A stretch of DNA of 64,000 nt from Salinisphaera sp002433465 (GTDB lineage Bacteria > Pseudomonadota > Gammaproteobacteria > Nevskiales > Salinisphaeraceae): NCBI RefSeq assembly GCF_040361435.1, contig NZ_APNL01000006.1:163256-227255 (forward strand). The letters run 5' to 3'. The first letter of the stretch is position 1. Each line of letters starts with the position of its first letter. The notes under the pieces were generated by a model. It did no database searches. It was given only the letters and a program-made list of their open reading frames with translations, and was not told the origin of the DNA. A program made the translations under genes and the position numbers. Positions 61,167-64,000 of this stretch are shown one piece after another.

Positions 61167-63167
61167 TTACCGTTGTTGCCCCTCAGCCCCGAGCTCGTCG
61201 AGCACGGAGCCTGCGGCCCGGCCCTGCAGAGCGGCGGTGAACCGTTCGACGAAGCGCTCGTGTGTGAGGCGTTCGGCACTCGTACGCAGCGGCCCGAACC
61301 TCAGCACCACGTGCTGCGAGGACGCATGGCACTGGGCGGCCCCGAGCGTGATGCGTGCACAGTGCGGCAGCGGCGCCTGTTCGTGCAGCTGCAGATAAAC
61401 GCTGAGCTGGCCATTGCGCCGGTCGAAGCTGACGTTGTCCACGGCATCGATCGGAATGGGGTCACACAGAGCCCGGCTGAGGATCGCGCTGTCGGTGACC
61501 TGCACCACGGCCGGCGGCCTGCCTAGCAGTCGCCATGCCGCGAGGCCCAGGCTGAACACACCGACGCAGGGGGCAACGATGGCGGGCAGCAACAGATCGT
61601 GGGTGGCATAACCGGAGACGAACAGGAACAGCCCGCCCAGCAGGCAGGCGATACCGACCACGACACAGACCGCGATCACGGACCGCATATCGGCGTAGTA
61701 GATGTTGTCGGTGGGCGTGTTCTGTTTGTCTCGTACCAGCGTGTGCAGCCAGCGGGCGTAGTCGTCGGTGAGCAGATTGGCGAGGTCGCGATCGACCTGT
61801 TCGATCACCGGCGCATCCGGGCCGATATAACCTGCCAGCGCGTTCTGGCCCGGCGTGATGATGCGTTCAGCGCGGGCGTATACGCGGCGATCGTTGGCGA
61901 CGTCGAGTGCGGCCAGTCGTTCGTTGAAGCCGGGATGGCGTGCATGCGGATCGGCCGCGGCGGCATCCTGTGCCACGGCCGGCATGGCATTCGCCCTCAA
62001 CCAGGCATCGGCGGCGGTGAACGGCCGCTGCGGGTGCGTGATCCCGCCATTCTGAAACGCCGCAATCGCCTGCTGGGCCACGTTCTGGGTGGCCGCCGCG
62101 CGCAGCACGGTCGCGGCGGCGACCTGTGCGGAACTGGCATCGGCGGCGGCCCGGTCGGCGCGGTATTCCGCCGCGCGTCGATCCCGGGCCACGGCGCGAT
62201 CCAGGGCGGCCATCACGCTCTCGGCAATACAGGCGACCGGGCGTGTAAGCAGGCCCTCCAGCTGGGCGCGGGCGCTGCTGTGCTCGAGCACAGCATGGCC
62301 GCGGCCGATGGCGCGTTGGTCGGCGGCCAGCGTCAGCGCCTGTTCGATGTCGGCGTTGGCGACATGGGACAGCTCGTGGGCTATCAGCGCTGTGCACTCG
62401 GCTTCGTCTAGATGGGCCAGCGTAAGCAGCGGCAGATGCAGCGTGCAGCCCTGTAGTTCGGTACCCGCCGGTTGTACCTGTACCGGGGCGGCGGTAACGA
62501 ATGCGCCTTCTACGAAACCGAGGACGATCTGGTCCGGCACACGTGCGTCCTGTGCCTTGGCGATATCACGCACCAACTGCCATAGTGCTGGCGCGGCCGA
62601 CGCCGTGAGCAGCTGTCCGGGCAGCTGGGTGACGGGTTGCCCGGCCAGCGTTCGGCGCAGCGCACGGGTGCCGGCGACGAATCGGAACAGGTCGACGCCG
62701 GCGAACAGCGCCAGGCCGCCACAGGCCATGACCGCGGCGTGATGCAACATGGGCATATCGCCGTGCAACGGGCCAGCCACACCCAGCGCGATGGCCAGCC
62801 AGACGGCGGCCGACGCCAGCGTGGCCGCCAGCGCTGTGGTGGTGGTGATCAGGATGGCGGGCAGCTGTTGGCGCAGCCAGCGGGCAGCGGGGATCAGACG
62901 GGCCGGATCACGCATCGCCTGCAGGGCACGCCGGTGCCCGGCGACCAGCAGATACAGGCTGCATACCAGCCAGAAAACGGCAAATAGCGTCATCGAGACA
63001 GCCGCCACGGCCTGGACGTAGTGCAAACCGTTCGCGGCCACAGCCGGGGTGACGTCGGGCGCCGGCGCCGCGTACAGCCAGGCCATGATGCCAAGCACGA
63101 TACAGGCCGCGGGCGCGAGAAATCCGGCGACGACGGTGCGGGTCAGGGCAGGCAATGAGACGGTCAT
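61167..63167 (-). CDS. Membrane-bound M48-family metalloprotease
   Basis: A 666-residue protein. Four N-terminal hydrophobic helices (within residues 1-180) precede a peptidase domain with the zinc motif ALIAHELSHVANADIEQAL and a downstream EYRADRAAADAS segment that supplies the third ligand; two further helices (about 500-560) and a C-terminal PH-like beta region (VVQVTDSAILSRALC...) follow. This architecture is HtpX/Ste24-like but longer. The start at MTVSLPALT is preferred; ATGs at 63209 and 63230 are in frame but overlap a TATATT promoter-like sequence. Confidence 0.85.
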   Translation of the reverse strand: MTVSLPALTRTVVAGFLAPAACIVLGIMAWLYAAPAPDVTPAVAANGLHYVQAVAAVSMTLFAVFWLVCSLYLLVAGHRRALQAMRDPARLIPAARWLRQQLPAILITTTTALAATLASAAVWLAIALGVAGPLHGDMPMLHHAAVMACGGLALFAGVDLFRFVAGTRALRRTLAGQPVTQLPGQLLTASAAPALWQLVRDIAKAQDARVPDQIVLGFVEGAFVTAAPVQVQPAGTELQGCTLHLPLLTLAHLDEAECTALIAHELSHVANADIEQALTLAADQRAIGRGHAVLEHSSARAQLEGLLTRPVACIAESVMAALDRAVARDRRAAEYRADRAAADASSAQVAAATVLRAAATQNVAQQAIAAFQNGGITHPQRPFTAADAWLRANAMPAVAQDAAAADPHARHPGFNERLAALDVANDRRVYARAERIITPGQNALAGYIGPDAPVIEQVDRDLANLLTDDYARWLHTLVRDKQNTPTDNIYYADMRSVIAVCVVVGIACLLGGLFLFVSGYATHDLLLPAIVAPCVGVFSLGLAAWRLLGRPPAVVQVTDSAILSRALCDPIPIDAVDNVSFDRRNGQLSVYLQLHEQAPLPHCARITLGAAQCHASSQHVVLRFGPLRTSAERLTHERFVERFTAALQGRAAGSVLDELGAEGQQR

Positions 63168-63410
63168 GGCGGTAAGCAGCCGGCGAGAGCGCCCGCGAAT
63201 ATAAACCATCGGGTATCGCGCGGCAGCCAACGCGCCTGGGCGTCGGACGGGCGCTTGCCTTAGGTTGAAGATCGGCAGCGGCGCCGCGCCGCGACATGCC
63301 GGGGCGTGTGCCGGGGCGGGTGCAGGCGCGGCGTTGTACTGGCCGGCTGGGAGAAGGCTATTGCAAGCCGCAGTCTTGCGCCGCCAAGGTACGGGGACGA
63401 CGGCGACCCA

Positions 63411-64000
63411 CTATACCCGTCGGGCTGGCTGCGCGTTTGCGGGGCCGTGGGCGGTCACCCGGTTTCGACCGGCCGCCTTGCTTTGATAGAGCGCGGCATC
63501 GGCGCGGGCCAGGGCTTCGGTGAGCGTTTCATCGGTGCTCAGGCAGGCCACGCCCAGCGACAGAGTGGATGCCAGCGGCGGCTGGCCGTTGCGTGGCAGC
63601 GGCTGCCCGGCCACCGTTTCGCACACGCGCGTGGCGAACAGGGCGGCTTCGTCGGCGTTGGTATTGGGCAGCAGGAACAGAAATTCTTCGCCGCCCCAGC
63701 GGGCCACGGTATCGCCGGCCCGACAGCATCGTTCGAGAATGCCGGCGACATGTACGAGCACCTGATCCCCGGTTTCGTGTCCGTGGCTGTCGTTGATTTG
63801 CTTGAAGTGATCAATATCGGCAATCGCCAGCGACAGGCCCGTGTTCTCGCGCTCCGCTCTACGTTGTTCGCGCCCGGCGAGTTCGAGCAGATAACGGCGG
63901 TTGAACAGGCCGGTGAGTGCGTCGCGGGCCGCGTACTCACGCAGCCGGTTTTCGCTCTGGCGCACGCGCTGGTAAAAAAAAGGTTCATCGCAGATTAGCG
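63411..64000 (-). CDS. GGDEF diguanylate cyclase, 5' end beyond right edge
   Basis: The C-terminal 196 or so codons of a c-di-GMP synthase. A short coiled linker (RQSENRLREYAARDALTGLFNRRYL) leads to the GGDEF domain: active-site GGEEF in ARWGGEEFLFLLP, DIDHFKQINDSHGHETGD for metal and substrate binding, and LSLGVACLS, ADAALYQSKAAGRNRV. No RxxD inhibitory site is evident before the motif. The frame is open to base 64000, so the sensor part lies outside the window; an eight-T run at its 5' end here (63974-63981) could be a sequencing weak spot. Confidence 0.9.
   Translation of the reverse strand, partial: LICDEPFFYQRVRQSENRLREYAARDALTGLFNRRYLLELAGREQRRAERENTGLSLAIADIDHFKQINDSHGHETGDQVLVHVAGILERCCRAGDTVARWGGEEFLFLLPNTNADEAALFATRVCETVAGQPLPRNGQPPLASTLSLGVACLSTDETLTEALARADAALYQSKAAGRNRVTAHGPANAQPARRV

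Overview
The window is a contiguous stretch of a high-GC gammaproteobacterial chromosome. Gene order and protein sequences (tgt-yajC-secD-secF-suhB-trmJ, rlmN-pilF-rodZ-hisS-yfgM-bamB-der, xseA/guaB...guaA, zapE/xerD, ppc, slyX) point to a deep-branching halotolerant group such as Salinisphaera. That genus placement is inference from gene content, not a database match. Almost all genes are tightly packed, with many ATGA/TGATG overlaps, and are housekeeping in nature.

Layout. 0-6 kb: the 3' part of an acyl-CoA synthetase gene (cut by the left edge), a secreted pentapeptide-repeat protein, a LysR regulator, an orphan substrate-binding protein of the urea-carboxylase-region type with an isochorismatase-family amidohydrolase, and two tandem MaoC hotdog proteins. 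6-14.5 kb: zapE, xerD, a CYTH protein, the seven-iron ferredoxin fdxA, a Nudix hydrolase, ppc, two uncharacterised proteins, slyX, a HIT protein and a tiny membrane protein. 14.6-25.5 kb: a TrkH/KtrB-type K+ transporter, a LysE-type exporter broken by a one-base frameshift, tRNA-Leu(CAA), dacB, tgt-yajC-secDF, a gene-free stretch holding an inverted pair of one repeat family, a GNAT acetyltransferase, an N-terminal DJ-1/PfpI remnant, and suhB. 25.6-30.4 kb: trmJ, then an unusual sulfur/Fe-S cluster of cysE, two tandem cysteine desulfurases, an IscU-like protein that has lost its cysteine ligands, and an A-type carrier. 30.5-38.5 kb: ndk, rlmN, pilF, rodZ, hisS, yfgM-like, bamB, der (ispG is absent from its usual place between rodZ and hisS). 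39-47.9 kb: an SH3 lipoprotein, xseA, guaB, an MBL-fold hydrolase, a YjiH-type membrane protein and guaA.

47.9-54.5 kb is an accessory island immediately downstream of guaA. It carries an unrecognised two-gene module with a helix-turn-helix protein, an orphan ribbon-helix-helix antitoxin-like gene, a complete IS4-family element with perfect 18-bp inverted ends and an 11-bp target duplication, an IS3-family transposase remnant, and a two-gene operon encoding a caspase-like protease (His84/Cys132) followed by an alpha/beta hydrolase. This operon is the best candidate in the window for an undescribed conflict or cell-death system. 54.5-64 kb returns to chromosomal genes: a BCCT osmolyte transporter, an MscS channel, a WG-repeat exported protein, a DUF1772 protein, a TRIC-type channel, a membrane M48 peptidase and a GGDEF protein cut by the right edge. 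The BCCT transporter, MscS, K+ transporter and TRIC protein together fit life under changing osmolarity.
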